Made by a program: the position numbers and the translations under genes
Source: CAZMXP01 sp964570285
Lineage (GTDB): Bacteria > Planctomycetota > PLA2
Reading direction: 5' to 3'
Assembly (NCBI GenBank): GCA_964570285.1
Contig: CAZMXP010000022.1
Coordinates: 7,004-71,003 of the forward strand
Length of the DNA stretch: 64,000 nt
The notes under the pieces: model-generated
The model's input: only the letters and a program-made list of their open reading frames with translations
The model's database searches: none
Told to the model about the DNA's origin: nothing
Shown: positions 18,075 to 26,996 of the stretch, in pieces
Layout of the letters: each line of letters opens with the position of its first letter
Numbering within the stretch: the first letter of the stretch is position 1

Positions 18075-18660
18075 GTGGTTCACCAAAACCCCCTCAGGTG
18101 CGAACCGGCTCGCGGTTCGCACGTAGAGAGTACATGGTACCGGTCAGGGCTAAGGTGCGAACCTGGATAACTGCTTGCGAACAGGGTCGGGAGGTCGGCA
18201 CTCGGGGTCCCGTCGCCCGCCCGGGCCACGGCCAGCCGGCTCCCGGACAGCCCCCGGCCTCGGCGGACTGCACCACCGCTACACGCGGGCAGCCTGAGGT
18301 CGGGATTCTCCAGTCGGAGTGAAGTCCGGGGCGACGGGCTGTGCGCGGCACGGTTTGACCGCGCAACTCGACCCGGCGGCGCTCACTCGCGGTGATCACC
18401 GACCCAACTCACGCTCCGGAAACGGTCACGCAGCCTGCCGGCATGGCGTGTTGCGGGTATTGGTGAAGCACACGGGCGGCCTGAGGGCGGGAGTCTTTAA
18501 CCGGAGTGAAGCTCGGGGCGGCGGTCTGTGCGCAGCGCGATTTGGCCGCGCAAGTCGGCCCGGCGGCGCTCACTCGCGGTGATCACTGACGCAACTCGCG
18601 TTCCGGGACTGGTCACGCAGCCTGCCGGCATGGCCTGTTTCGAGTATTGGTGAAGGACAG
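18075..18660. repeat. A-B repeat copy 1, with an internal tandem duplication of part B
   Basis: Part A begins GTGGTTCACCAAAACC and holds an 8-bp stem (GTGCGAAC / GTTCGCAC) around a 9-base loop. A GC-rich linker (CCGGGCCACGGCCAGCCGG) leads to part B, which begins near CGGCGGACTGCACCACCGCT. That sequence equals the last codons of the IS transposases at 30.6 and 38.3 kb. B occurs twice in tandem (about 18288-18473 and 18474-18660), each ending TATTGGTGAAG. The right end is the inverted complement of the left end of A (TTGGTGAACCAC in another copy). There is no gene in the 17903-18791 interval. Confidence 0.8.
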
Positions 18661-18791
18661 GACTGATCCTGCAACCCGTCCTCGGAGGACCTGCCTCCAT
18701 CCCTCATGCAGCATGGACACTGTCAGTCGGTCATCTCGGACCTCCGTTCAGCGCCTTCGTGGCGCACCTTTCGGTAGCGACAGAACCACAC

Positions 18792-19550
18792 CTACGTCTC
18801 CCATACGATCCATGACCAGACAACAGACCAGACAAGGCCATTCTGCTCGAGAAGAAACCATGCTTGCGAACTGCCGAACCCATAGCTCCATGTCGTCACG
18901 CACACAAGTGCTACATCACACTCTTCATCATAGGACACCGGGGAAGCCGCGATAACTCTCATTATCGGGGGATTCCATAAGGTCCTGAACCCTATTCCGT
19001 AATTCACCGCAACTTCACGTTGGAAATCGGCTCGGGAGATTCGGCCGACCATTGGAACAACATCCGCAGGCCACAACCGAGGCGGGCCGCGTCTGCACTG
19101 AGTCTCAAGCTGATGAAATAGCTCTGACAAGAGCACTGCACTGGACTCGCTTGCACCGCCGCTACTCCACTTCGGCACATCAACGCTACGCCCATCAGCT
19201 TCGCCAACAAACTCATCACACCCCATTTCGCGTATTAGCAACACATCTGTTCGTGGATCTATCTCCGGGTTTCTTAGCGACCGCTGCATAACGGCCAACA
19301 ATACGTCGCTATCACATCGGTTGGCAGACGCCGCATCGTGCTTTCCATGAGTAGAGGTCGGCGCGCAGGACACATTGGCACTCACCAACATGACCACAAT
19401 CGCATAGCCAACACTGCGTACATGGGAGAGCGCGCCGTCACATCCATGATGCTGGCCATGCATTCTTGCGATACTCAAGACTCCGCCTAACCCGAATCCC
19501 AAGTCAGCTCTAGTTCGCTTCGCGCGCCTCGAACAGCTCAACATTCGCAT
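18792..19550 (-). CDS. putative lipoprotein or exported protein of unknown function
   Basis: This frame of up to 252 residues has lower GC than its surroundings. A hydrophobic stretch VGYAIVVMLVSANVSC with a possible lipobox (ANVSC) suggests the true start is an internal Val or Met about 45 codons downstream, making a lipoprotein of about 200 residues. The rest is unrecognised. It contains Trp-rich C-terminal segments (VVWSWIVWET). It starts 15 bases after the stop of the RHS-tip gene on the same strand, the place where an immunity gene would normally sit. That relation is only inferred from position. Confidence 0.5.
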   Translation of the reverse strand: MRMLSCSRRAKRTRADLGFGLGGVLSIARMHGQHHGCDGALSHVRSVGYAIVVMLVSANVSCAPTSTHGKHDAASANRCDSDVLLAVMQRSLRNPEIDPRTDVLLIREMGCDEFVGEADGRSVDVPKWSSGGASESSAVLLSELFHQLETQCRRGPPRLWPADVVPMVGRISRADFQREVAVNYGIGFRTLWNPPIMRVIAASPVSYDEECDVALVCVTTWSYGFGSSQAWFLLEQNGLVWSVVWSWIVWET

Positions 19551-19564
19551 GACTACGACACCTC

Positions 19565-20692
19565 TTACTTGGGAGGAACAATAGGGCCGCCAGCGTTTTC
19601 ATTCCAATCTGACCCCAGCGCTGCTTTCTGCCCTTCTGTCAACGGAAGAATCCAGTCCACATAGTAGTTGACTTGAGCTTCAGTCTCACCAGTCGCTACG
19701 GCATGGCCAACTTCGTGAAGGAATGTCTGCCCAACACTAAAGCCGTAACAGCCACCTGACGAGTTGGCCGCTTCCGCAGACGTCAGTCCTTGCTGAGCCA
19801 GGGTTGGGGATGGTGCTGTGGACAACCGGCTCAGACTGAGTTGGATTAGAACTTCATTGTTACCGATATGAGTATTCATGCCACATGGGCTTCCGTCAGG
19901 GTATGGAATCACATTTGGGCATGTGATTGTGATCTTGATGTCTTCCGGAAAGGCACTCTTCCCGTCCGCAGTCTTCGCCGCCGCATGAGCTTGCGCGCAG
20001 TGGAGTTTGCACGGCGAACAGTCACATGTCACATTTGGGAAGTCTTGCCACTGCCCGCAGCTAGCAAGCATCGCTAGGAATACGAGGTGAGTGCCGCACA
20101 CCCCTGGAATCTGCCAGTCACTTCCGCCCGAATGCTGTTCGCCCTGCGGCTTGACCACCACCACATTGTTGCCCTGAGCTTGGTCAGAGGAAACACTCTG
20201 TGATCCACGCGGGTCGACATGATTCATCGGACGATTGGTTACATAATGGTAGAGGGATGGGCTATCTAGATAGCCAAGCGGATCTCTCTGCACAAACCTC
20301 CCCGCATCCGGCCGATACATCCGCGCCCTGTAGAAGTACCAGTCGTCGCCGAAGGTCGCCGGCAGCGCCCGCTCGCGCGCCGTGTACCGGATGAAGTTCC
20401 CGATGTCGCTGCCCAGCGTCGTCAGCTTCGCAAACGTCCCGTCCACGACCGTCGTCTGCCCCCAGTCGCTGTACCGGCAGCTCTCCGCGATCGCGCCCGT
20501 GTCGTCGACCATGAGCTGCACGCTGCCCAGCATGTCGGTGTGCGCGTAATACACGTCGTCGGGGTCGGCCGAGATGTCCGTGTACTTCCTCACCACCAGC
20601 GGCGCACTATTCGCGATGAGGTGAGTGCCTGGCTTCCACGTAATCGGGACCAGCGGAAGGACGCCTGTACCGAAGCGATCGTGCCGCGCCAC
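19565..20692 (-). CDS. RHS repeat-associated core fragment with a C-terminal tip carrying an HExxH motif
   Basis: The visible 375 residues start inside an RHS protein. YYAHTDMLGSVQLMVDD, then DWYFYRARMYRPDAGRF and QRDPLGYLDSPSLYHYV are the hallmark end of the RHS core. After NHVDPRG the sequence changes to a variable tip of about 210 residues, with Cys pairs (CDCSPCKLHC) and TFLHEVGHAVATGE. The latter is a zinc-metallopeptidase HExxH signature. The long N-terminal RHS barrel is absent, and upstream sequence shows frame breaks and a transposed 3'-UTR-like repeat at 20738. It is therefore a truncated or relocated RHS end, and expression is uncertain. The core stretch is nearly identical in DNA to the one at 40.2-40.4 kb. 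Confidence 0.7.
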   Translation of the reverse strand: MARHDRFGTGVLPLVPITWKPGTHLIANSAPLVVRKYTDISADPDDVYYAHTDMLGSVQLMVDDTGAIAESCRYSDWGQTTVVDGTFAKLTTLGSDIGNFIRYTARERALPATFGDDWYFYRARMYRPDAGRFVQRDPLGYLDSPSLYHYVTNRPMNHVDPRGSQSVSSDQAQGNNVVVVKPQGEQHSGGSDWQIPGVCGTHLVFLAMLASCGQWQDFPNVTCDCSPCKLHCAQAHAAAKTADGKSAFPEDIKITITCPNVIPYPDGSPCGMNTHIGNNEVLIQLSLSRLSTAPSPTLAQQGLTSAEAANSSGGCYGFSVGQTFLHEVGHAVATGETEAQVNYYVDWILPLTEGQKAALGSDWNENAGGPIVPPK

Positions 20693-20737
20693 ACCACCTT
20701 TCCCGACTGCACGTCCATCGCGACCCTCGCACCCGTC

Positions 20738-20815
20738 GCGTAGACGGAGCCAACGGGAAGCTCTGGGGAAAAGGGGGAAGAAGGGGAGAGGAGCTTTACG
20801 CCCTTGCGGGCGCGC
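20738..20815. repeat. repeat D: copy of the stop codon and 3' untranslated region of the histone-like gene
   Basis: The run from CGCGTAGACGGAGCC through GCTCTGGGGAAAA to TTTACGCCCTTGCGGGCG matches 61645-61713, where it is the stop codon and terminator region of the histone H1-like gene. Here no histone gene precedes it. It sits at the broken 5' side of the RHS fragment. The hairpin CGCCC TTGC GGGCG is retained. Confidence 0.7.
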
Positions 20816-20939
20816 CCTTGGGGGGGGCGCCTAGAGGCGACGTACCGCTGGTCGATGAACAGACGGGGCGAACACGGCGCAAGCGTCTCGATGTCTGGAA
20901 CCGACGCATTACGACTGCAGCGAAGGAGGTTCACCGAGA

Positions 20940-22214
20940 CTACTGGACGCCCAACGTGAATACCTGCGCAAGCTGATCGTCTCTCAGAAACTGACACCTC
21001 CATGACAAGTCGTTCAACGCGACGGCCGAAACAAAGTCCTCGCCGAGCAGCGTCCTCACGCCGTGGACAAGTAATCCACCTTTGATTGATCCTTCGTGAA
21101 GCTGACCAGTTCCGCTTGGGATCAGCTGAATGCCTTGGATCGTGCCAAGGCTCCCGGCCGGAAAGGCCGTCGGACTTGAGGTGGCGGTCAGTACCAGAGC
21201 AGGCGGAGGATCAATCGAGGGTTCCTCGGGATGCACCCTGCTACCGACTTGAATGTCGCTGACAATAAACGTCGAGTTCACTTCGCCAAAGAGCATGGGC
21301 ACTGCGACGAACACGGGAACCGAAGGCTGCAACACACTGGGTGTAGCTTCACCGTCGATGATCCTACGGACCGACCGACGGGCGTCATTATCCGGATCGT
21401 GACCCTTTGCAGGTTCAATTCGCTCACCCTGGAAGAGTATCGCTCCTGCGAAGAGCATTGCGTTCAGCTGCCCTGCACTTGGATTATCAATGTCCAATGC
21501 CGGGTACAGTGACCCCTCAACGGTCCGGAATCCCTGAATCTCTAAATCGCTAAGCGAGAGCTGCCTAAAGGCCTGATCTGGGGCAAAGACCGGCGGCTGA
21601 GCAACGAGGTCCACTCGACCTGCGATTCCGACATCGTGGAAAACCGCAAACTGCGTAAATTCCACGTCAGCGTGAGTGCCGAACGCCCCGCCTTCACGCT
21701 GCTCGTACCCAAGATAGGGATACCCGACGTGACTATCGTCGGTGGCGTCAAGACTGGCGTGGCAGAACAAGTCTTGTTTCAGGCGCAGGGTCAAAGAGCC
21801 GGACATGACAGGTCTGAAGTCCGAGCCGTCAACCTCCGTACTCTCGTCTACCCCAGCCTCAATCCGAACAACGATGGGTCCATTGAATGTAAGTGACAGC
21901 TCTCGAACAGACGCATCGAATGTGCGTCCGTCCGGAAGTGCCTCATTCGGCTCGATTCTATCCTCTGCGATGCCGACCATGTGAAGGCGCTGAAACACGA
22001 GTCGCTGGGACTTGACGCGGTCTTCGGTATCTTCTTGCACATCAGCCTCGTCTAGATTGTACGACCACGTCAGATGAACCGTGTCACCCAAGTTGGGACG
22101 TGCCACGTCCGCTCCGAACGTCCTCACCGTCGGTTCGGTGAATGAGGGTGGACACCCAGTGACAACTAAGAGCAGCGGCAAGCAGACCAATCTGCGCGCA
22201 GCACATGATGACAT
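20940..22214 (-). CDS. lipoprotein of unknown function
   Basis: I chose the ATG at 22212-22214 because it gives MSSCAARRLVCLPLLLVVTGC, a lipoprotein signal with lipobox VTGC. An earlier ATG adds nine residues. The product has 424 residues. Most of it is predicted beta-rich with acidic stretches (YNLDEADVQEDTEDR) and no cysteines beyond a late pair, consistent with a surface or periplasmic adhesin-like domain. I do not recognise a family. GC is lower than in the flanking IS sequences, as for the other cargo genes in this region. Confidence 0.75.
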   Translation of the reverse strand: MSSCAARRLVCLPLLLVVTGCPPSFTEPTVRTFGADVARPNLGDTVHLTWSYNLDEADVQEDTEDRVKSQRLVFQRLHMVGIAEDRIEPNEALPDGRTFDASVRELSLTFNGPIVVRIEAGVDESTEVDGSDFRPVMSGSLTLRLKQDLFCHASLDATDDSHVGYPYLGYEQREGGAFGTHADVEFTQFAVFHDVGIAGRVDLVAQPPVFAPDQAFRQLSLSDLEIQGFRTVEGSLYPALDIDNPSAGQLNAMLFAGAILFQGERIEPAKGHDPDNDARRSVRRIIDGEATPSVLQPSVPVFVAVPMLFGEVNSTFIVSDIQVGSRVHPEEPSIDPPPALVLTATSSPTAFPAGSLGTIQGIQLIPSGTGQLHEGSIKGGLLVHGVRTLLGEDFVSAVALNDLSWRCQFLRDDQLAQVFTLGVQ

Positions 22215-22315
22215 CGACTGTCTCCGCAATGTGGGGCCCATTTAGTAGGACTCATAGTGAGTATCTCCTTCGCAGCGTGTAAGTAGCAAGGGCATGGCTT
22301 CACTATCCCCCGCGG

Positions 22316-22460
22316 TCGGGGGGCCAAGCCGACGACGAAGCGATAGGCGGCGAAGAAGGCCGTGAAGCGAGCCGCGCGGCGGAAGGCGGCGCCGAAGGCG
22401 GCCGAGATGGAGGCTCCCAAGGCGGTAACCGGCACGCCGGCGGAAGCTGCGGCCGCGTAG
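22316..22460 (+). pseudogene. tail fragment of a histone H1-like gene
   Basis: On the plus strand this stretch reads AAKKAVKRAARRKAAPKAAE and ends in PAEAAAA and TAG. It closely resembles the C-terminal Lys/Ala tail of the complete gene at 61015-61650. An in-frame TAG upstream (after AKPTTKR) and the absence of the N-terminal domain show it is a remnant. It occupies most of the 22215-22509 gap. Confidence 0.55.
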
Positions 22461-22509
22461 CTATCCGTCGACAGTCGCGCACGCCGCCGCAGAGGCGGGG
22501 ACGTGCCAC

Positions 22510-22683
22510 CTACCCCTCGTCTCCGGCGCTCCCATCGAACAACACGCGGCCGTCGCTCTTGGCGATCACAACCAAGCGCGACACGCGAAGCAGCCGGCCA
22601 TCCTCGCCGTCGTACCAAGGCATGGTGACGACCCCCCCTAACGCCGATAGCGCCACCCTGGCCTTGAACGTCGTCATGCTCAT
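22510..22683 (-). CDS. small protein coupled to the galactose-oxidase-like gene
   Basis: This 57-residue frame starts with an ATG that shares a base with the TAA of the upstream gene (TAATG), suggesting translational coupling. The sequence MSMTTFKARVALSALGG... is short, moderately hydrophobic at first and then acidic, with no recognised domain. It could be the 3' remnant of a larger gene or a chance frame. Confidence 0.35.
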   Translation of the reverse strand: MSMTTFKARVALSALGGVVTMPWYDGEDGRLLRVSRLVVIAKSDGRVLFDGSAGDEG

Positions 22684-23740
22684 TACTGCACGTTCAGCCG
22701 AATCCACACGGCCTCACTAGGTACGCCTTCATTATCAATGACAGTCAACATGTGGTAGCCCGGCGCTGCGTAAAAGCCATCGATGGGCAGGAGCACCTTC
22801 ACCGTACGCCTTCGAGTCGAGACACTTGAGACAGGCTCGGCAAACTTCAGGCCAACGTACGACTGGCCCATGTCTGTGGAGTGCGTTACTGCGCTTGGGC
22901 GCAGGAGGGCTACACGCTCTATCGTTGTGCCAGCGTCAGCGACCGTAACATCGAACTCGAGCGTGTCGCCATAGTCGTATGCCGTGGTCGCGGTCGGGTT
23001 CACATCCGCGAGAACGATTGCCGGACGCGCCGTCTGGTAGAGGTACGGTGGACGGAATACCTCCAGGGAGTGCTCCGTGTTGAGCGCATAGTCAGTCTTG
23101 TCGAATCCCCCTGCCGAGATGACGCTGCCATCAGGAAGCAGGCACGCGATCGAGTGATAGCTCCTCTTGTCCTCCTGCTCCGCCATGTACTCCCATTGCG
23201 GATTGGTGCTGTGGAAGACCTCCTCGGGTCTAAGCAACTCAGCAAGGTACCTAGGACTGCAGCTCCCGCCATAGGCCTGAACACCGCCCACAGCGAGGAT
23301 CGAGCCATCCAGCAGGATGACGGTGTTGTGAAAGGCACGAGCCATATTGAGTTCTGGGGCATCGTTGTCGTGCCCGTTCTCCTCGTTGTCGTCTGCGTCA
23401 CTCCACTCCGCGTCGACGTCCGGGTCGATCATGCGGACAACTGACAACGGAAAGTTGCTGCCGCTTGCGCTCGTGCAATCGTCTCCTGATACGTCGTCCT
23501 TGGCTCCACCGACAAGGTAGACCACCTCGGTAAAGTCCAGATCTGACTGGAATCCATTAATCGTCACGCCGGGACGGACGGCTATCAGATGCACCGACCC
23601 ACCACCAAGGCGCACATTGGCAGTCGTACCTCCCTCGCGCCATCGCCTCATCTCAGGGTTGGCATCCAAATCCGTGTCGCACGACCAACTCTGCTCCCTA
23701 ATGTCCAAGAACCGAGAAGGCAGCGAAATTGTATCGGGTG
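22683..23740 (-). pseudogene. galactose oxidase-like kelch protein, 5' end cut off at repeat A
   Basis: About 350 residues are readable. Kelch-like repeats (LNMARAFHNTVILLDGSILA, RSYHSIACLLPDGSVISAGG) precede a C-terminal early-set domain (DUF1929 type: AYDYGDTLEFDVTVADAGT, ending PSEAVWIRLNVQ). This is the C-terminal half of galactose oxidase-like secreted proteins, which normally exceed 600 residues. Coding sense continues upstream (PDTISLPSRFLDI) exactly to the first base of repeat A at 23738 and then ends, so the repeat marks the truncation point. The copper-site residues of the N-terminal part are missing, so activity is unlikely. Confidence 0.75.
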
Positions 23741-23945
23741 GTTCACCACCCCACCCTCAGGTGCGAACCGGCTCGCAGTTCGTACGTCAAGGGTACTTGG
23801 TGCCGGTCAGGGCTGAGGTGCGAACTTGACAAACTCGATGCGAGCCAGGGGGCCGGCCGCCCGTCCGGGCCACGGCCGCCCCCCCCCGCTCGGCGGACCG
23901 CACCACCGCTACACACAGGCAGCCCGAGCTGCGGGAGGCCTTGGC
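23738..23945. repeat. A-B repeat copy 2, right part lost
   Basis: The copy begins GTGGTTCACC, with the stem AGGTGCGAACCGGCTCGCAG, the linker CGTCCGGGCCACGGCC, and the first part of B (GACCGCACCACCGCTACACA). It diverges near 23945, before the terminal part of B. The rest of the 23741-24106 gap shows no gene. Confidence 0.7.
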
Positions 23946-24106
23946 CGAAAGGAACGCCCCGTGGCGACGACCCGCTCGCTCGACCGTGCGACCCCCTCGC
24001 GTGCCGCGAATCCCCGCCGCTAGACGGGTCGCTGTCATCCGACGACTCACGACGTAGCTCACTGCTCCCACAGCGGCCACGCGAGGGCGCTGACCAACGA
24101 CAGCAA

Positions 24107-24649
24107 TCACAGACGCCTCCCCCCACCGTCACGTATCTGCCCTGCCCTGTCATCTTGCTTGGGCGCGACGGATGGTGAGTTACTACCTGAACTCTCTTCG
24201 ACGGGGCATCGGGCTCGTGACGTGCCCCCTCTGGTCCACAGTGTCACGCCTGTACCAGCGAAGTATCCAGCACACAGGACAAATGCAATCACGAATGCCT
24301 TTGCGGCTTGAGGCGCCAATGGCGGCCACACTCCGTACCACACCGCAGACACTCCACAGAGGGCACTCGCCGCAAGGTGGATACCGACTGACTGTCGCCA
24401 CGCCAAGTCGACGCTACGAAGGCGACCACGTGCAGCAATGAGTGACTCGATTCGCCGAGTCACCACATGGTAGATGACGCTGAGTGCAGCACAGCCCAAC
24501 GCCAACATCGTTGGAACCCACGATGTAAGGAACATGCTCATTCCAGCAAGCAAGGGAACAGCAATCGTGACCCTTGCCCAAGCGCGCTTCATCGCGCGCT
24601 GGCGAGCGATTAACGCATCGACATCGGACAATGTGGACTCATGAACCAT
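24107..24649 (-). CDS. small membrane protein of unknown function
   Basis: The 180-residue protein has a basic N terminus and four predicted membrane helices (around VTIAVPLLAGMSMFL, VPTMLALGCAALSVIY, IHLAASALCGVSAVWYGVW and AFVIAFVLCAGYFAGTG). A polar tail of about 45 residues follows. No family is recognised. The tail (RCPVEESSGSNSPSV...) looks low-quality and may arise from a joined non-coding sequence. Confidence 0.5.
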   Translation of the reverse strand: MVHESTLSDVDALIARQRAMKRAWARVTIAVPLLAGMSMFLTSWVPTMLALGCAALSVIYHVVTRRIESLIAARGRLRSVDLAWRQSVGIHLAASALCGVSAVWYGVWPPLAPQAAKAFVIAFVLCAGYFAGTGVTLWTRGGTSRARCPVEESSGSNSPSVAPKQDDRAGQIRDGGGRRL

Positions 24650-24696
24650 TTCCTTGCCTCGAGGTGGTTGATGGAATACTGCCTACCGTCTCACAT

Positions 24697-25668
24697 CTAT
24701 GCTGATGGAGTGCCATCATAGAAGCAATTGATGGCATACGCACCGATGGCGTGGATGCACAGTGAGATTGACAGTGGGTTGTGTGTCCCCAGCAACGCAT
24801 CGCCACACGCGATGCCCGTCAGGATGTCGAACCACCATGGCATGTCCTTTGCTGGACTGTCTGGAGAATTGAGCCACTCAAGGATCTCCTCGATAGTTGG
24901 GCCATCACCATCACCGGCTCCGAAACTCCCGCCGCCAAGTATCTCTTCACCGATGTTCTCGTGGTCACCGGAGAACGAAATCTTCACTCCGTACCCGAGT
25001 GACGTAGATCCATCCGGCGCGTACATCGTGAAGTGCAGGTCTTGCGGATCATCCCCAGCCACTAGTGCATAGGCAAGGCCATTTGGTTCGCTAAGTGACA
25101 CAATGAAGATTGCCCCTCGCATCACCGGCGGAGACGAACCAGTCTCGATCAGCGGTACTAGAAACTGCGTCTCAGACCCAGTCGGCCAACCCTCGGGTTG
25201 TGTGTAGGTATCAACCTGTGCGCCATTCAAGTCAGGAAGCAATGTGCTGGACTCGTATAGGGCAAGCGTGGTCACGATATCGTCCACACGATCATCCGCG
25301 GCGAGCGCCGCGGCCTCCTGCGTCGTCAGCGACCGACTTGACGAGTACTTCGGAAAGGCGGCCGCCACCTCCGACGATATGGCTTCCCAGGTCGTGACTT
25401 CGCTTGACGTTAGGGCCCTCATCTCCACGGCGTTCGAAAGGAGGTTGCCGCCAGCATTCTGGATAATGAACTGCACGTAGAGCTTCGCCGGGGAGGGCAG
25501 GCTCGTCGGCCAAGAACTACTGATCGTGATGACCCCGGCTCCGTCGGTCGTAACATCGATGAGTGCGTCTGCGGCGGGGACCAGGATTGCGCCGGAGGCT
25601 ACGGCCGCATTCGGCCCGCCGGCCGCTGCGCAACAACTCAAGCGCGTCTTGGTGCGCCCACCGGACAT
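24697..25668 (-). CDS. hypothetical protein, possibly 5' truncated beside a transposase remnant
   Basis: The ATG at 25666-25668 gives 323 residues. The sequence is Ser/Thr-rich and beta-prone in the first half (VITISSSWPTSLPSPAKLYV, VPLIETGSSPPVMRGAIFIV). Towards the end there is a Gly/Asp-rich loop region (GGGSFGAGDGDGPTIEEILE) and a hydrophobic C terminus. It has no recognised domain and no convincing signal peptide. Coding sense may continue upstream (ACHLGEGAVRAGKNFELS) to the transposase fragment at 25782, so its real 5' end may have been lost. GC is relatively low. Confidence 0.5.
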   Translation of the reverse strand: MSGGRTKTRLSCCAAAGGPNAAVASGAILVPAADALIDVTTDGAGVITISSSWPTSLPSPAKLYVQFIIQNAGGNLLSNAVEMRALTSSEVTTWEAISSEVAAAFPKYSSSRSLTTQEAAALAADDRVDDIVTTLALYESSTLLPDLNGAQVDTYTQPEGWPTGSETQFLVPLIETGSSPPVMRGAIFIVSLSEPNGLAYALVAGDDPQDLHFTMYAPDGSTSLGYGVKISFSGDHENIGEEILGGGSFGAGDGDGPTIEEILEWLNSPDSPAKDMPWWFDILTGIACGDALLGTHNPLSISLCIHAIGAYAINCFYDGTPSA

Positions 25669-25781
25669 ACTTAATTCGAAATTCTTCCCCGCTCGTACAG
25701 CTCCTTCCCCCAAGTGACACGCAGATGCGAACTCGGGAATCGAGAGGAGGAGCCACGATTTCCCCTGCGACGCGGCCGCCC

Positions 25782-26064
25782 GTGCCGTTCCCGCCCCCTC
25801 GCCGCCCTGCTTGTCGTACTCCGCGCCACGTTCCGGCCCCGCCGCGACCTGGTCCTCGACAACCTCACCCTGCGCCAGCAGCTCATTGTCCTGCGGCGGC
25901 AGGTCCGGCAGCCCGCGCTCCGGGACGGCGACCGCCGGTTCTGACTGCTGATGCGCCGACTGTACCCCGGCTGGCGGTCGTGCTTGCACCTTGTCCGCCC
26001 GGAGACGGTGGTGGGCTGGCACCGCAACGCCTACCGAGCCTGGTGGCGCTTCAAGTCCCGCAAG
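25782..26064 (+). pseudogene. N-terminal fragment of an IS transposase
   Basis: The readable sequence LVVLRATFRPRRDLVLDNLT, LRQQLIVLRRQV and then RRLYPGWRSCLHLVRPETVV matches the N-terminal third of the 37401 transposase family. A TGA interrupts it where the intact relative has Trp (VFW...MRR), and homology stops abruptly at SRKGG. The remaining two thirds are absent. A C-terminal piece of the same family reappears at 30314. Confidence 0.75.
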
Positions 26065-26074
26065 GGCGGATGCG

Positions 26075-26482
26075 TCACGGCCTGAGCAGGATGACAACGC
26101 CCGCGAGCACACCGCCAATGACGTAGGGGCGATACCTCGCCGCCAACGGCAGGGTCGCGGGTTCACCCTTCAGCGCTTGACCTTCCGTTCCATCGCTAGC
26201 ATTCGCAGTGCCTGGCTCCCCCGCGACGAGGCACTGGAGAATGAGCAACGCGGCCTCCAGAACAAACGTCACCAGGAAGATCCCGAGCAGCATGTAGAGC
26301 GTTGCCTGCAGCCCCGCGAGCCCGCCGAACGGCATTCCGGCGATGAGGCTCCCGATGAACACCATCAGCAGGGCACTCAGTGTCATGGCAACCGCCATGC
26401 CGAAGGCGATGGCGAACGCACCCAGGATGCACTCCAGCAAGGAATCCTCCGTTGGTTGAGGTGTGACTCGAGCGTTCGACAC
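26075..26482 (-). CDS. small membrane protein of unknown function
   Basis: The 135-residue protein has three predicted membrane helices (AFAIAFGMAVAMTLSALLMV, LYMLLGIFLVTFVLEAALLI and YVIGGVLAGVVILL). The helices are rich in Gly and Ala. No family is recognised. Its stop codon lies directly at the break of the transposase fragment (26064/26075), the same end-to-end arrangement seen beside the B repeats. Confidence 0.55.
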   Translation of the reverse strand: MSNARVTPQPTEDSLLECILGAFAIAFGMAVAMTLSALLMVFIGSLIAGMPFGGLAGLQATLYMLLGIFLVTFVLEAALLILQCLVAGEPGTANASDGTEGQALKGEPATLPLAARYRPYVIGGVLAGVVILLRP

Positions 26483-26996
26483 TCGAGCGCCGGCTTGAAC
26501 TCCTCACCAGGGGCGCCGGCATGGCCTGGTACGAACCCAAGCGCGAGTTGCGCCCTTCACCGGACAAGAAAAATCGTGCAGGCCGACGTTGCCCCCGGGG
26601 CATGTACCTGCCCGCGGTTCGTCGCCCTCCGACGCACCGTCTGGCGGGGCGCACACCCCGCAATAGACTGACAGTTCTGTGTCCATTCGTGCTGGCCGTG
26701 CGCCGGCTGGCAACCCTGCCAGCGGAGTGTCCGCTCAGAGCCGTGCAGGACAGGCAGCGCCTAGGGGCGCCCGGCCCCCAACAAACTTGAGGCACCGCAG
26801 GCACATGCCACCATGCAGCCTCGCTGTCGGGTGGTACATCGCACGACTGGTTCGCCGCTGCTCCCCTGAGCATCCGATTAAGCGCGGACCACGCATCGCG
26901 GCCGAGTCCGTGGATTTAGGCCGCCAGATCAGCGCAATGATTTCCGGCTACGGCAGCAGAGTGCACCGGTTAATGTCCGCCTGTTGCGATCGAGAT
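26483..26996. other. 514-base interval without a recognisable gene
   Basis: I see no supported gene, RNA or repeat family here. There are short palindromes (TCGAGCG near 26470-26495) and frames on both strands that lack start signals and protein-like composition. Confidence 0.4.
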
